From a virus, in the IMG/VR virus record IMGVR_UViG_3300033052_000013, positions 1 to 45,762 of that record: 45,762 bases of DNA. The stretch is one strand, 5' to 3'. Below, one piece after another: positions 29,537-38,121 of the stretch. Each line of letters begins with the position of its first letter. The stretch's first letter is position 1. Under the pieces are notes generated by a model. That model did not search any database. It was given only the letters and a program-made list of their open reading frames with translations, and had not been told where the DNA came from. The position numbers and the translations under genes were made by a program.

Positions 29537-30772
29537 ATGAAGACCAAACTGCTGGCCGCGGCGACCCCGCGCGCCCTGTGCGGCGCCGTGCGCGCCGATG
29601 CGCAAGATCCGAAGGCCATGATCGCCCAGATCCAGGCCGCCTTCGACGAGTTCAAGAAGACGAACGACGAGAAGCTGAAGGCCAAAGCCGAGGACGGCCT
29701 GGTCAACGAGAAGCTGGACAAGATCAACGCGGCCATCGACGGCTATCAGACGGCCATCGACGACCTGAACGCGAAGATCGCGGCCGGCCCCGCTGGCGAG
29801 AACGTCATCGGCGACCTGAAGGGCGATCCCGAGTATGTGGGTTCGTTCAAGGCTCACATGCGCAAGGGCGACATCCAGGCCGCGCTCAACAAGGGCGCCG
29901 CCGACGAGGGCGGCTATCTGGCCCCGGTCGAATGGGACCGCACGATCACCGGCAAGCTGAAGGAGATCAGTCCGATCCGCGCCAACGCGCAGGTCATCAC
30001 GATCTCGACGGCCGGCTTCAAGAAGCTGTTCACCGATCGCGCGGTCGGTTCCGGCTGGGTGGGCGAAACGGCTTCGCGTCCGGCCACCAGCACGCCGGAG
30101 TTCGCGGAGCTGACGTTCAACCCCGGCGAAATCTACGCCAACCCGCAGGCCACCCAGCAGATGCTGGACGACGCGGCGATCAATCTGGAATCCTGGCTCG
30201 CCAGCGAAGTTCAGAACGAGTTCGCGCGGCAGGAGAACATCGCGTTTCTGTCGGGCGATGGCGTCAACAAGCCGTTCGGTCTGCTGACTTACGTCACTGG
30301 CGCCGCGAACGAGGCCAAGCACCCCTGGGGCGCCATTCAGGTCGTCAACTCGGGCGCTGCAGCCGCTTTGTCGAACCCCGACAAGCTGCTGGACCTGATC
30401 TATGCGCTGCCGGGTCGCTACCGTGCGAACGCCAAGTTCTTCCTGAACCGGCTGACGCAGGGCGTGGTCCGCAAGCTGAAGGACGGTCAGGGCAACTACC
30501 TCTGGCAACCCGCCGCCGCCGCCGGTCAGCCGGCGACGCTGATGGGAGAGTCCATCGTGGAGGTGCCGGACCTGCCGGATGTCGGCGCCAACGCCATTGC
30601 CGCGCTCTACGGAGACATGGCTGAAACCTATCTGGTCATTGACCGGATCGGCATCCGCGTGCTGCGCGACCCGTTCACGAATAAGCCCTACATCGGCTTC
30701 TACGTGACGAAACGGGTTGGTGGCGGGGTCCAGAACCCCGAAGCCATGAAGGCGCTGAAGATCGCCGCCTAA
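29537..30772 (+). CDS. Major capsid protein (HK97 fold)
   Basis: 411 residues, AGGAG ahead. The first 100 residues are a charged helical delta/scaffold-like region (IQAAFDEFKKTNDEKLKAKA) likely removed by the protease. The capsid core follows: GGYLAPVEWDRTI, WVGETASRPATSTPEF, NPGEIYANPQATQQMLDDA, and GVNKPFGLL to the C-terminus, a standard HK97 capsid order. It assembles the icosahedral head. It is followed by an intrinsic terminator. Confidence 0.95.
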   Translation: MKTKLLAAATPRALCGAVRADAQDPKAMIAQIQAAFDEFKKTNDEKLKAKAEDGLVNEKLDKINAAIDGYQTAIDDLNAKIAAGPAGENVIGDLKGDPEYVGSFKAHMRKGDIQAALNKGAADEGGYLAPVEWDRTITGKLKEISPIRANAQVITISTAGFKKLFTDRAVGSGWVGETASRPATSTPEFAELTFNPGEIYANPQATQQMLDDAAINLESWLASEVQNEFARQENIAFLSGDGVNKPFGLLTYVTGAANEAKHPWGAIQVVNSGAAAALSNPDKLLDLIYALPGRYRANAKFFLNRLTQGVVRKLKDGQGNYLWQPAAAAGQPATLMGESIVEVPDLPDVGANAIAALYGDMAETYLVIDRIGIRVLRDPFTNKPYIGFYVTKRVGGGVQNPEAMKALKIAA

Positions 30773-30785
30773 GGTGAGCGACATC

Positions 30786-30812
30786 GGGGCCGGTTCGCGC
30801 CGGCCCCATTCT
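30786..30812 (+). terminator. Hairpin after the capsid gene
   Basis: GGGGCCGG (30786..30793), loop TTCGCG, CCGGCCCC (30800..30807), then ATTCTCTT. A strong 8-bp stem with a weak T-rich tail. It may attenuate late transcription after the abundant capsid message or protect its 3' end. Confidence 0.6.
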
Positions 30813-30830
30813 CTTCGGAAAGGACAGACC

Positions 30831-31058
30831 ATGACCGACAAGAAAGACGAGAAGGCCGCCGCCAAGATCAAGCCGGCCACCGAGTTCGAGGCCTCTGGCG
30901 CCCCGCATCAGATCGTGCCCGACGTGGACCCGTCGCACCCCGCCGTGGACAACAACCCGCGCGATGGCACGACCGTCGAGCAGAACAAGATCGACTTCAA
31001 CGACCCGACGATCACGGGTGCGGAAGCGGTCGCGAAGAACCTCGAAAAGCAGGGCTGA
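30831..31058 (+). CDS. Small acidic head protein, unknown
   Basis: 75 residues from ATG at 30831 with AAGGA ahead. Strongly charged with Asp/Pro-rich middle (VPDVDPSHPAVDNNP), no hydrophobic core, so probably disordered. Proteins like it follow the capsid gene in many phages of this group. It could be a decoration or connector-assembly factor; unproven. Confidence 0.6.
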   Translation: MTDKKDEKAAAKIKPATEFEASGAPHQIVPDVDPSHPAVDNNPRDGTTVEQNKIDFNDPTITGAEAVAKNLEKQG

Positions 31059-31061
31059 GCC

Positions 31062-31364
31062 ATGCTCAACGTCGTCGTCACCGAGACCGGCCCGCTGTTC
31101 ACCCTCGAAGAGGCCAAGGAACACCTGCGCGTCGATCACGATGACGACGACGCCCTTATCCAGACCTATTCGGATGCGGCTGTCAGCCGCGTCCTGCAAT
31201 ACTGCAATATCGCCCTGGTCCCTGCTGGAGCACCGGCTGTTGCCGCCTTCCGCGCCGCCGCGCTCCTCGCTCTTGGCGAGCTTTACGCGAACCGCGAGCC
31301 CGTTTTCGCTGACGGCGCGCCCATCAGGAACCTGATCGACCCCTACCGCTGGCTGAGGGTCTGA
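31062..31364 (+). CDS. Head-tail connector (gp6-like)
   Basis: 100 residues. It begins with the characteristic FTLEEAKEHLRVDHDDDD and contains YSDAAVSRVLQYCNIAL, the pattern of the HK97 gp6/phi-gp6-like connector that forms a ring under the portal. It ends with a proline/arginine-rich tail (DPYRWLRV). It lies directly after the capsid block and before the head-closure gene. Confidence 0.88.
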   Translation: MLNVVVTETGPLFTLEEAKEHLRVDHDDDDALIQTYSDAAVSRVLQYCNIALVPAGAPAVAAFRAAALLALGELYANREPVFADGAPIRNLIDPYRWLRV

Positions 31365-31374
31365 GGAGATCACC

Positions 31375-31620
31375 ATGCGCGTCCGCTTCACTGAACCCTA
31401 CGATTACGTCCCGGCCGAGGAGCCGCGCGTGCTGATCGCCTACCAGGCTGATGGCGGCGCGAACAAGGACGGCGTCTATACGGTCAAGCGCGAGTGCGGC
31501 GAGGCTGCGGTGAAAGCTGGGAAAGCGGTCGAGACCGCGCCCGATCCGTTGGATCACGACCAGGATGGCCGCAAGGGCGGGTCGCTGCCAAAGGCAAAGA
31601 AGGCCGATGGCGAAGCCTAA
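31375..31620 (+). CDS. Small structural-region protein, unknown
   Basis: 81 residues: a beta-rich first half (VRFTEPYDYVPAEEPRVLIA) with a Gly/Lys turn, and a Lys/Asp-rich disordered end. It sits between the gp6-like connector and the head-closure protein and overlaps the latter by 14 bp. No family recognised; possibly a small tail-terminator accessory. Confidence 0.6.
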   Translation: MRVRFTEPYDYVPAEEPRVLIAYQADGGANKDGVYTVKRECGEAAVKAGKAVETAPDPLDHDQDGRKGGSLPKAKKADGEA

Positions 31621-31966
31621 AGGCGCTGGCGACCTTCGGCATCGCGTGTATTTCGAGCGCCGGGCCGAGGGATCTGACGACTACGGCAACCCGGTCGAAG
31701 ATTGGGCGCCGTTGGGGATTGTCCGGTCGGCAAGCCTCCTCCCGACGCGCGGCAGCGAGACGGTGCAGTCTGATCGCCTTTCGGGCCGGGTTCAGTGGGA
31801 CTGCTGGGTTCGATCCGACAGCGGGACGCGCTCGCTCCAGACGGGGGACCGAATGGTGGACGCCCGCGACACGAGCCGCACCTTCAACATCGGGTTCATC
31901 GGAGACATGGACGGCGACCGGACTTGGTTGCTGATCCAGGCCGTATCGGGAGGCGCAGATGGGTGA
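31607..31966 (+). CDS. Head closure / head-tail adaptor protein
   Basis: 119 residues from ATG at 31607. LRHRVYFERRAEGSDDYGNP, then EDWAPLGIVRSASLLP and a DGDRTWLLIQAVS end match the SPP1 gp16-like head-tail adaptor family (phage_H_T_join). It seals the connector and docks the tail. It overlaps the preceding gene by 14 bp and the following one by 8 bp. Confidence 0.85.
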   Translation: MAKPKGAGDLRHRVYFERRAEGSDDYGNPVEDWAPLGIVRSASLLPTRGSETVQSDRLSGRVQWDCWVRSDSGTRSLQTGDRMVDARDTSRTFNIGFIGDMDGDRTWLLIQAVSGGADG

Positions 31967-32207
31967 GATCGATAAGCTTTGCGTTAAAATCGATGTCGAT
32001 GCTCGTGAATTCGATCAGACCATCAAGAAGATCATCGGGCGAAAGGTCTATGATCCCCGGCGTTCTGCGGCTCTGACCCGCGAGCCGATCTCTGGCCCCG
32101 CTGAAAGAAGGGGTGACGAGGCGTTTTATCCGACTATCGGCTATCGCTGGCGCTTCTGCTGGAAGACCTATCTCCGCAACCTCTGGCGAGCGCTACGCGG
32201 TGGCTAA
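31959..32207 (+). CDS. Small phage protein between connector genes, unknown
   Basis: 82 residues from ATG at 31959. It has a helical/charged front (IDVDAREFDQTIKKIIG) and an aromatic-rich end (YPTIGYRWRFCWKTYLR). It fills the gap between the adaptor and the gp10-like gene with overlaps at both ends. Evidence for translation is only this packing. I do not recognise it. Confidence 0.5.
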   Translation: MGEIDKLCVKIDVDAREFDQTIKKIIGRKVYDPRRSAALTREPISGPAERRGDEAFYPTIGYRWRFCWKTYLRNLWRALRGG

Positions 32208-32619
32208 CGGCGGTTTGGAGGGCGTCGAGCGCCTGACCCGCAAGCTGGCCGCCATGACGCCGGCCGTCCGCAAGGCTGCGGGTCAGGAAGCCTTCATGCA
32301 GGCCGAGGAAATGGCCGCACAGATGCGTCGGATCGCCCCTCGCGACGAGATCGCGAACAACGGTGAGCAGGTCCGCGACCACATCCACGTCGAGGAGGGC
32401 CGCCTCGGTGACGTGTCCTATGTGGTCATCAGCGACGCCAAGGACGCCAAGGGCCGGCCGAAAGCGTCCCGCGTCGAGCTAGGTCACATCGCCGCCAACG
32501 GGCGTCAGGTCGAGCCGAGCCCCTATTTCTACCCCGTCGTCCGGTCCAGCCAACGCAAGGTCAAGCGCCGTCTGGCCAACGCCATGCGCCGCGCGATCAA
32601 GAAGGAGGCCGGGCTTTGA
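32200..32619 (+). CDS. Tail completion protein (HK97 gp10-like)
   Basis: 139 residues from a GTG at 32200, chosen because it lies just before the preceding stop and the longer forms would overlap the upstream gene extensively. GLEGVERLTRKLAAMTPAVR and IHVEEGRLGDVSYVVISD, with a later ARVELGHIA..PYFYPVV-type end, match HK97 gp10-like proteins. It connects tail tube and head in siphoviruses. The end overlaps the next ATG by 4 bp. Confidence 0.82.
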   Translation: MANGGLEGVERLTRKLAAMTPAVRKAAGQEAFMQAEEMAAQMRRIAPRDEIANNGEQVRDHIHVEEGRLGDVSYVVISDAKDAKGRPKASRVELGHIAANGRQVEPSPYFYPVVRSSQRKVKRRLANAMRRAIKKEAGL

Positions 32620-33038
32620 TCGACCCCCAGCTTCCGCTCCAGGCCGCCATCGTCGCAGCCGTGAAGGCCGACACTGAACTGAACACCCTGATCGCCGGCC
32701 GCATCTTCGACCGGGTGCCGGTCAATCAAGACGGAAGCCCACAGGGACCGTTCCCCTATCTGAGTTTCGGCAGTGCCGACACGACCGACGAGGACACGGC
32801 CTGCATCGGCCCATCGGACTGCTACATCGACCTGAACGGGTGGTCCCGCGCGGTCGGCTATCCAGAGATCAAGCGCATCGGCGCCCGCGCCGCCTTCGTC
32901 CTGAACACACGGCTCACGGTCGCCGGGTTCAAAGTCGTGACGCACCGGGTCGATCGTCTTTCCTACCAGCGTGAACAGGACGGGCTCACCAGCCGGGCCA
33001 TTCTGCGTCTGCGCTACGGCCTCCAGAAGGCCGCCTGA
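32616..33038 (+). CDS. Tail terminator/completion protein (DUF3168)
   Basis: 140 residues. LQAAIVAAVKADTELNTLIA, RIFDRVPVN, and YLSFGSADTTDED with a later IDLNGWSRAVGYPEIKRIG fit the DUF3168 family, which caps the tail tube at its head-proximal end. It follows the gp10-like gene with a 4-bp overlap. After it, short GC hairpins (33040..33075) precede the tube gene. Confidence 0.85.
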   Translation: MIDPQLPLQAAIVAAVKADTELNTLIAGRIFDRVPVNQDGSPQGPFPYLSFGSADTTDEDTACIGPSDCYIDLNGWSRAVGYPEIKRIGARAAFVLNTRLTVAGFKVVTHRVDRLSYQREQDGLTSRAILRLRYGLQKAA

Positions 33039-33102
33039 TCCCGCCCTGAGCGGGCCATTCCGCCCCCTTGTGGGGTTTCCTTCGACAGAGAAAGGCATCC
33101 GC

Positions 33103-33537
33103 ATGTCGGACGTTTTCGTGAGCGTCGTCTCGGGCGAGGAAATCCTCGTCCAGATCGGCGACGGTGCAGACCCCGAGGTCTTCGCCCATGACTGCATGAT
33201 CAATGGCAGTCGTTCTTTCAACCGCACCGCCACCACGACGGATCAACAGATCCCGAACTGCACCGACCCGTCTAAACCGCCCAAGACGATGCGCCGGGTG
33301 GACTCGACGGACAGCACGATCAGCGGCGAGGGCCTGCTGCATTCGACCTCGACTCTGGCCTGGCTGAACCGTGCCGGTAAGACCATCAACTGCCGCGTCC
33401 GCAAGGCCGGCGTCTTCCAAGTCGAAGGCCCGTATATCCTGACGGAGTTCAGCCTGACCGGTAACGCCCGTGAATACGCCACGGCCTCGATCACTCTGGT
33501 TCAGGCCGACGAACCGACGATCACGGCCGGTAGCTGA
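33103..33537 (+). CDS. Major tail tube protein
   Basis: 144 residues from ATG at 33103 (GAGAAAGG ahead). Beta-rich throughout: DVFVSVVSGEEILVQIGDGA, then RVDSTDSTISGEGLLHSTST, then YILTEFSLTGNAREYATASI at the end, the layout of the GTA-type/TP901-like tail tube protein. It stacks as rings around the tape measure. The stop overlaps the next ATG by one base (TGATGA). Confidence 0.85.
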   Translation: MSDVFVSVVSGEEILVQIGDGADPEVFAHDCMINGSRSFNRTATTTDQQIPNCTDPSKPPKTMRRVDSTDSTISGEGLLHSTSTLAWLNRAGKTINCRVRKAGVFQVEGPYILTEFSLTGNAREYATASITLVQADEPTITAGS

Positions 33538-33992
33538 TGAGCCGCAGCGCCAAGTACCGGGCGCCGTTCGGGGATGGGGTCTATGATTTCGTCCTCGACA
33601 TCGGCGGGCTTGAGGAGTTGCAGGAGAAGACCGACTGCGGCCCCGAAGAGCTTTATCATCGGGTGAGCAACGGCAACTGGCGTGTCGCCGATCTTCGCGA
33701 GCCTATTCGGATCGGTCTGATCCGTGGCGGAATGAACCCGATGCGAGCGCTGGCGATGCAGGCGCGATATGCCGCTGAGGGCTATCTGGCCTCTTTGAAG
33801 CCGCTGGTCCTCGGCATCCTCGCCGCATCTCTGGTCGGCGCACCGGATGAGGACGCTCCATCGGGGGAGCCCAAGGCGGAGGAGAAAGACCCCTCCCCCG
33901 CCGGAAAATCCGCTTCGCAGGGCTCTACGCCGCCGGCGCCCAAATCGGGCTCTCCCCGCGCCAAGTCCAAGAAAGCAGCCTCTGGCAACTAG
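33537..33992 (+). CDS. Tail assembly chaperone (GTA gp10-like), pre-frameshift product
   Basis: 151 residues. GVYDFVLDIGGLEELQEKTD, then LYHRVSNGNWRVADLREPIR and IGLIRGGM match the gp10 family of gene transfer agents and related phages (tail tube chaperone). Residues 105-151 are Pro/Ser/Ala/Lys-rich and disordered, read in the same DNA as the -1-frame second chaperone. It would be the analogue of lambda gpG; a -1 shift would make the gpGT-like extension. Confidence 0.88.
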   Translation: MSRSAKYRAPFGDGVYDFVLDIGGLEELQEKTDCGPEELYHRVSNGNWRVADLREPIRIGLIRGGMNPMRALAMQARYAAEGYLASLKPLVLGILAASLVGAPDEDAPSGEPKAEEKDPSPAGKSASQGSTPPAPKSGSPRAKSKKAASGN

Positions 33993-34096
33993 GCGAGGCG
34001 CACCGTGGCTGGCGGAAATCTCAAGGCATTGAAGAGAAGTCTGGCGCGCCAAGCATCGAGGCGTTTGAAAGAGCGGTGAAAGCGGCTAGGTCTTAG
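33851..34096 (+). CDS. Second tail chaperone module, start-less; probably made by -1 frameshift
   Basis: An 81-codon frame, -1 relative to the gp10-like gene, opens after a stop at 33848..33850 and has no ATG, GTG or TTG before its conserved part. The conserved part reads AGAQIGLSPRQVQESSLW then LGEAHRGWRKSQG, like the small DUF/TIGR02216-type tail assembly protein that follows gp10 in related genomes. A candidate slip is A-AAA (33905..33908, codon 124 AAA of the gp10-like gene). Slipping there gives a product of about 186 residues. The overlap and missing start are seen; the slip site is inference. Confidence 0.72.
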   Translation, partial: GRSIGGAQGGGERPLPRRKIRFAGLYAAGAQIGLSPRQVQESSLWQLGEAHRGWRKSQGIEEKSGAPSIEAFERAVKAARS

Positions 34097-34113
34097 GCTC
34101 GGGAGGACGAGCC

Positions 34114-34353
34114 ATGAAGATTGTCGGTTGGTTTTTGGTTATTAGCGGCATCGCGCAGATGCTCTATGCTGGCGGCATGGACGTACAGGCCCCTGGCGAG
34201 TTCGGCATTGCGAATGTCGATCTCATGCAGCAACGGCTGCTGTATTTCGTGGGCGGCGCGACGGCTTTTGTCTCCGGCATGGTCTGGCTCGCCGTGGAGC
34301 GGCTCCGAGCGGCAATCCTGAACAATCAGAAGGCGTCAGCCGCGACGGAGTAG
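34114..34353 (+). CDS. Small membrane protein between tail chaperone and tape measure
   Basis: 79 residues with GGAGG ahead. Two hydrophobic helices: IVGWFLVISGIAQMLYAGG (about 3-21) and LLYFVGGATAFVSGMVWLAV (about 42-61), with a polar, basic C-terminal tail. Membrane proteins are unusual in this slot of the tail operon. It may be a moron gene, or a protein that affects DNA entry or superinfection. I do not recognise the family. Confidence 0.65.
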   Translation: MKIVGWFLVISGIAQMLYAGGMDVQAPGEFGIANVDLMQQRLLYFVGGATAFVSGMVWLAVERLRAAILNNQKASAATE

Positions 34354-34377
34354 TCGTGGACGCCTGAAAGGGCGTCT

Positions 34378-36885
34378 ATGGCCGACGAAATCGAACGCCT
34401 GCTGGTTCGCGTCGAAGCGAACGCGGAACAGTTTGAGCGGCAGATCAAGAAGATGAACCGCGCGCTCTATGGCTCTCAGGCCGAGACGCGGAAAACGCTC
34501 AACGCCATCAAAAAGGACTGGAAGGACGCCGGCCAGGACGTAGCGAACGACTTCTACCGCCCCATCCAACTCGCTTCCACCGTCGCGCTGGGCGCCATCG
34601 TCGGCTTCTCCTTGAGCGCGGCGAAGCGCGCTGAGGCCGTTGACGGGGCGTTCACGCAAGTCTTCCGCGACATGCCGGACGAGGCGAAAAATGCGGTCTC
34701 CGCAGTCGCTTCTGAGTTCGGTCGCCTCGAAACTGACGTGAAGGACAACTTCACTCAGATGCGGAGCGTCCTGACCGCCCTGGGGGTGGATGCCGAACAA
34801 TCGCTCAAGATTGTGGATCAACTTCAGCGGCGCTCGCTGGACATTGGCGCGTTTGCGAACGTCGAGGATGCAGAGGCTTTCCGCGCCGTCATTTCCGGCC
34901 TGACTGGCGAGACCGAGCCCCTGAAGCGGTTCGGGATCGTCGTCAATGAAACCGCGACGAAGGCCGAACTTCTGCGTCTTGGTTTCAAAGGCAATGCCGA
35001 GCAAGCGTCTGAAGGCGCTAAGGCCATCGCCCGCGCCAACATCATCATGCGGCAAAGCGCCGAGATGCATGGTCAGGTCTCACGCGAAAGCGACCAACTG
35101 GCCGAACAGCAGAAGCGGACCCGCGCCGAGTTCACCAAGGCGGCTGAGGACTTCGGACGGAAGTTCCTCCCTGTCGCAAAGGACGTTTTGGTGTGGGCCT
35201 CCAACGCGCTCGACGCCTTCAACAAGCTCCCGGAAGGCACACAGGCGGCGGGCCTGGCCCTTCTCGCCTTCGTGGCGGCGTCTGGACCGGTTGGCGCGGC
35301 AATCACGGGCCTCCGCGCGTTAATCAATGCGGCAGTAACGGCCAGAGCGGCGCTTGCAGCCGTGGCAGCCAGTGGCGGGGCCGGGGCGGTCGCAAAGGGC
35401 GCGGCAGGTGCTGGGCTTGCGGCAACTGGGGCGGCTGGCGTTGCTATTGGATCAACGCTCGCGCTTTCCGGCGACACACAGCGCCCCCGAACCGATCTTC
35501 AAAGCCAGGTAACAAACGCTCTCAGAGAAGAGGCTCGTGTACGGGGCGAGATTGCCCGCCTCACCAACGAAGGCAATACGGCCGAGGCCCGGCGCCAACA
35601 AACCTACCTCCAGGGCATAGAATCCCGGCGCAAGCGGAACCAGGGCCTTTTGGAGTTGGGCCGGGAGCGGACTCCGGCGGAGGCCGCCGCTCAAGCGCAA
35701 AGAGACGCGGAAAGGGCAGCGCGCGACGCTGTCGCCCAACTTGGTGACTTCGGCCTGTCGGAAGCCCAAAGGCGTCCGGGCGCTGGAACCGGATCAGGTT
35801 CAGGCCGTGCCGCCGCCGCAGCCGCTGAACGGCTCGCAGAACGCAGGGAAGCGCTGGCCCTGGAGCTGGCGATAGCCCAGGCTCGGGCGACCGGAGATGA
35901 GGCGTCGATTAAGGCGGCAGAGGAACGTCAGACGCTCGCCCAACTGACGGCCGACTATGCCGACGCTGGATATACAGACGCCAACGCAAAGGCGCTTGAA
36001 CATCTCGCGCTCTTGAACCAGGCGGAGCTTCTGGTCGAGGAGCGGGCGAAGGCCGAGGAGGAAGTTGACAAGATCCTTGAAGGCCGCCAACGCCAGATCG
36101 AACGCGAGGCCGACTACCAACGGCTGCTGAACGATCAGCTTCTCGACGCCCTTCAGATCGAGGCGCAACTTGCCGGGCTGCGTGGCGAAGAAGGCGCAAT
36201 CCGTGACGCCGAACGGCGACTGTTCATTGAGCAGCGCACTAACGAGTTGCTGGCTCTCCGCTTGGCTCTCACTGAGGAAGAGGCCCGCGCCAGGGCCGGA
36301 CAAGAGTTCGATGCACTGGATTCCGCAGGCCGTTCTGGGCGGATGCGCGATGAGTTCCGCTCTGCTTTCAGCGACGGCATCAAGGCCGCCATAGACGGAG
36401 ACGTAGGCGGGTTCTTCGACGGCTTGGCGGATCGCTTTACACGGCGGATGCTGGACAATCTGGCCGACGATCTCTTCGACCTGTTGTCGAGCGTCGGCGG
36501 GGACAAGAAGGGCGGCGGCCTCCTCAACTCCATCGCGTCCGGCGTCGGGTCATTCTTCAGCGGCGGCGCTCGCGCGACTGGCGGTCCCGTCACCGCAGGC
36601 CGAGCCTACAAGATCAACCACAACAACCCGCAAAGCGAGTGGTTCGTGCCGGGGGTCGGCGGGTCGGTCCTGACCAACGGGCAGATGCGCGGGCTCCAGA
36701 CCGGAAGCGTCCGCACCAGCGGCGGCGTCCTCGCCGTCACGGTAGATGTGTCGGGCGCCAACGGAGACGCAGCCGTGGCGGCCATTGCGGAGGCGGCGGC
36801 GCGGCGGGGTGCAGAGGCGGCGGTCGCCCAATCCCGCGCCGATCAAGCCCAGGCCAATGCAGCGAAGCGGTACAGGCTGAAATGA
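34378..36885 (+). CDS. Tape measure protein
   Basis: 835 residues, largely helical. It begins IERLLVRVEANAEQFERQIK, has a hydrophobic Ala-rich middle (about 285-365, likely the membrane-inserting region), long coiled helices (RERTPAEAAAQAQRDAERAA type), and a Gly-rich C-terminal portion before GGPVTAGRAYKINHNNPQSE, a motif seen at the ends of such proteins. It sets tail length and helps DNA transfer. Its stop overlaps the next gene by 4 bp. Confidence 0.9.
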   Translation: MADEIERLLVRVEANAEQFERQIKKMNRALYGSQAETRKTLNAIKKDWKDAGQDVANDFYRPIQLASTVALGAIVGFSLSAAKRAEAVDGAFTQVFRDMPDEAKNAVSAVASEFGRLETDVKDNFTQMRSVLTALGVDAEQSLKIVDQLQRRSLDIGAFANVEDAEAFRAVISGLTGETEPLKRFGIVVNETATKAELLRLGFKGNAEQASEGAKAIARANIIMRQSAEMHGQVSRESDQLAEQQKRTRAEFTKAAEDFGRKFLPVAKDVLVWASNALDAFNKLPEGTQAAGLALLAFVAASGPVGAAITGLRALINAAVTARAALAAVAASGGAGAVAKGAAGAGLAATGAAGVAIGSTLALSGDTQRPRTDLQSQVTNALREEARVRGEIARLTNEGNTAEARRQQTYLQGIESRRKRNQGLLELGRERTPAEAAAQAQRDAERAARDAVAQLGDFGLSEAQRRPGAGTGSGSGRAAAAAAERLAERREALALELAIAQARATGDEASIKAAEERQTLAQLTADYADAGYTDANAKALEHLALLNQAELLVEERAKAEEEVDKILEGRQRQIEREADYQRLLNDQLLDALQIEAQLAGLRGEEGAIRDAERRLFIEQRTNELLALRLALTEEEARARAGQEFDALDSAGRSGRMRDEFRSAFSDGIKAAIDGDVGGFFDGLADRFTRRMLDNLADDLFDLLSSVGGDKKGGGLLNSIASGVGSFFSGGARATGGPVTAGRAYKINHNNPQSEWFVPGVGGSVLTNGQMRGLQTGSVRTSGGVLAVTVDVSGANGDAAVAAIAEAAARRGAEAAVAQSRADQAQANAAKRYRLK

Positions 36886-37472
36886 CGATCACGCTTCAGG
36901 CGCTTCCCAGCACCACGACCTATGAAGTCCGGGAAGTCGCGGCGGGGAATGTCCTCCGCCCTGCTTTCGGCGGGTCGAACCAGCCTCTGGCCCGAAAAGG
37001 CGATCATTGGGCGTGGGACGTGACCATTCCCGCCCTTGATGCGCGGGCCTGTGGCATGGGTCTGTTTGCCGATCTGACACGCGGGAAGCGTGAACCGATC
37101 GTCATGGCGGTGCCGGATTACGCCCCGCCTCAGTCCTATGGCGCCGCGCCGGTCTGTGACGGGGTTGCGGCGGGAAACGTCGTCCCGGTTCGTGGTCTGA
37201 CGCCATCGGTCCCGATCCAAAAGGGCAAGTGGATGTCTCTGGTCCTGAACGGTCAGCGGTACCTCTATTTGGTCGCGGCCGATGTCGTGGCGGATGGATC
37301 TGGAGAGGCGCTTATTGAAGTGACATCGCTTCTGCGGCGTCCGACGATTGACGGAGCGACTGTCGAACTCGCCTCGCCCAAGGTCGAGGGCTTCGTTCCG
37401 GCGAACCAATCGGCGTCGCTGGCGACGCTGCCGGCCGTTGGCCTTCAGTTCACGATCGAGGAGCGTGACTGA
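36882..37472 (+). CDS. Distal tail protein (position of GTA gp12)
   Basis: 196 residues, beta-rich: TITLQALPSTTTYEVREVAA, WAWDVTIPALDARACGMG, VVPVRGLTPSVPIQKGKW and YLYLVAADVVADGSG. It lies right after the tape measure, where rcGTA-like phages place gp12/distal tail hub proteins. I cannot confirm the family by motif, so the role is inferred from order. Confidence 0.65.
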   Translation: MTITLQALPSTTTYEVREVAAGNVLRPAFGGSNQPLARKGDHWAWDVTIPALDARACGMGLFADLTRGKREPIVMAVPDYAPPQSYGAAPVCDGVAAGNVVPVRGLTPSVPIQKGKWMSLVLNGQRYLYLVAADVVADGSGEALIEVTSLLRRPTIDGATVELASPKVEGFVPANQSASLATLPAVGLQFTIEERD

Positions 37473-38111
37473 ATGGACTCCGCCCTCATCGCGGCGCTTC
37501 AGCAACCCGCGCCGATCAAATGCACCCTGGTTCGGTTCGAACTGCCCGGCGAGGCTCTGTGCCTGACGGACGGCGGCTTCGCGCTGTTCGACGCCGGGGA
37601 TGGCGAGGGAGTCGAAACCTATCTGGGTCGGCATCCGACCTATGGGGTGTTGAGCCGGGTCGGGAACGCCAAGGACGGGGCCGACAGCGGGACACCTCGG
37701 GTCGAGGTCGAGATATTGCCTGCCTCGGATATCGCGGCGGCGGCTCTGGGGTCGCCCAACGTCCAAGGCGGCCGCTTCCAATGGTGGGAGGGCGTGGTCG
37801 ATCCCATGTCCGGCCTGTTGATCGGGACGCCGGAACTGAAGTTTGACGGTGAGATCGACAAGCCGCGCCTGTCTGTGGACGGCGAAGGCTGGAGCCTGAC
37901 GCTGGAGTGCGGAACCCAGGCGGAGCGGCAACTGGAGCCGAACGCCGACTGGCGGCTGAACAACGCCTTCCATCAGCTGATCTGGCCCGGCGAGTTGGGC
38001 CTGGCGTTCGTGGACGGCGTGACCCGCAAGAAGGAATGGCGGAGCCGTCCGGAAAACCCCGGCGTGTTCAAGCGCCTGCTGAAGTCCTTCGTGCCCTTCC
38101 TGCCCGACTAG
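37473..38111 (+). CDS. Tail hub/baseplate protein (position of GTA gp13)
   Basis: 212 residues, GAGGAG ahead and ATG directly after the previous stop. The pattern KCTLVRFELPGEALCLTDGG, then WEGVVDPMSGLLIG and LTLECGTQAERQLEPNAD resembles minor tail/hub proteins of the GTA gp13 or lambda L type. It could hold the hub ring between distal tail protein and fibre. Specific family uncertain. Confidence 0.7.
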   Translation: MDSALIAALQQPAPIKCTLVRFELPGEALCLTDGGFALFDAGDGEGVETYLGRHPTYGVLSRVGNAKDGADSGTPRVEVEILPASDIAAAALGSPNVQGGRFQWWEGVVDPMSGLLIGTPELKFDGEIDKPRLSVDGEGWSLTLECGTQAERQLEPNADWRLNNAFHQLIWPGELGLAFVDGVTRKKEWRSRPENPGVFKRLLKSFVPFLPD

Positions 38112-38121
38112 GGACTGATCC

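Noticed and set aside
29240-30880. Long open frame of 546 codons on the minus strand opposite protease and capsid
   Set aside because: The composition is arginine/valine-rich nonsense typical of the antisense of GC-rich genes, the plus-strand genes are certain, and there is no ribosome site or family pattern.
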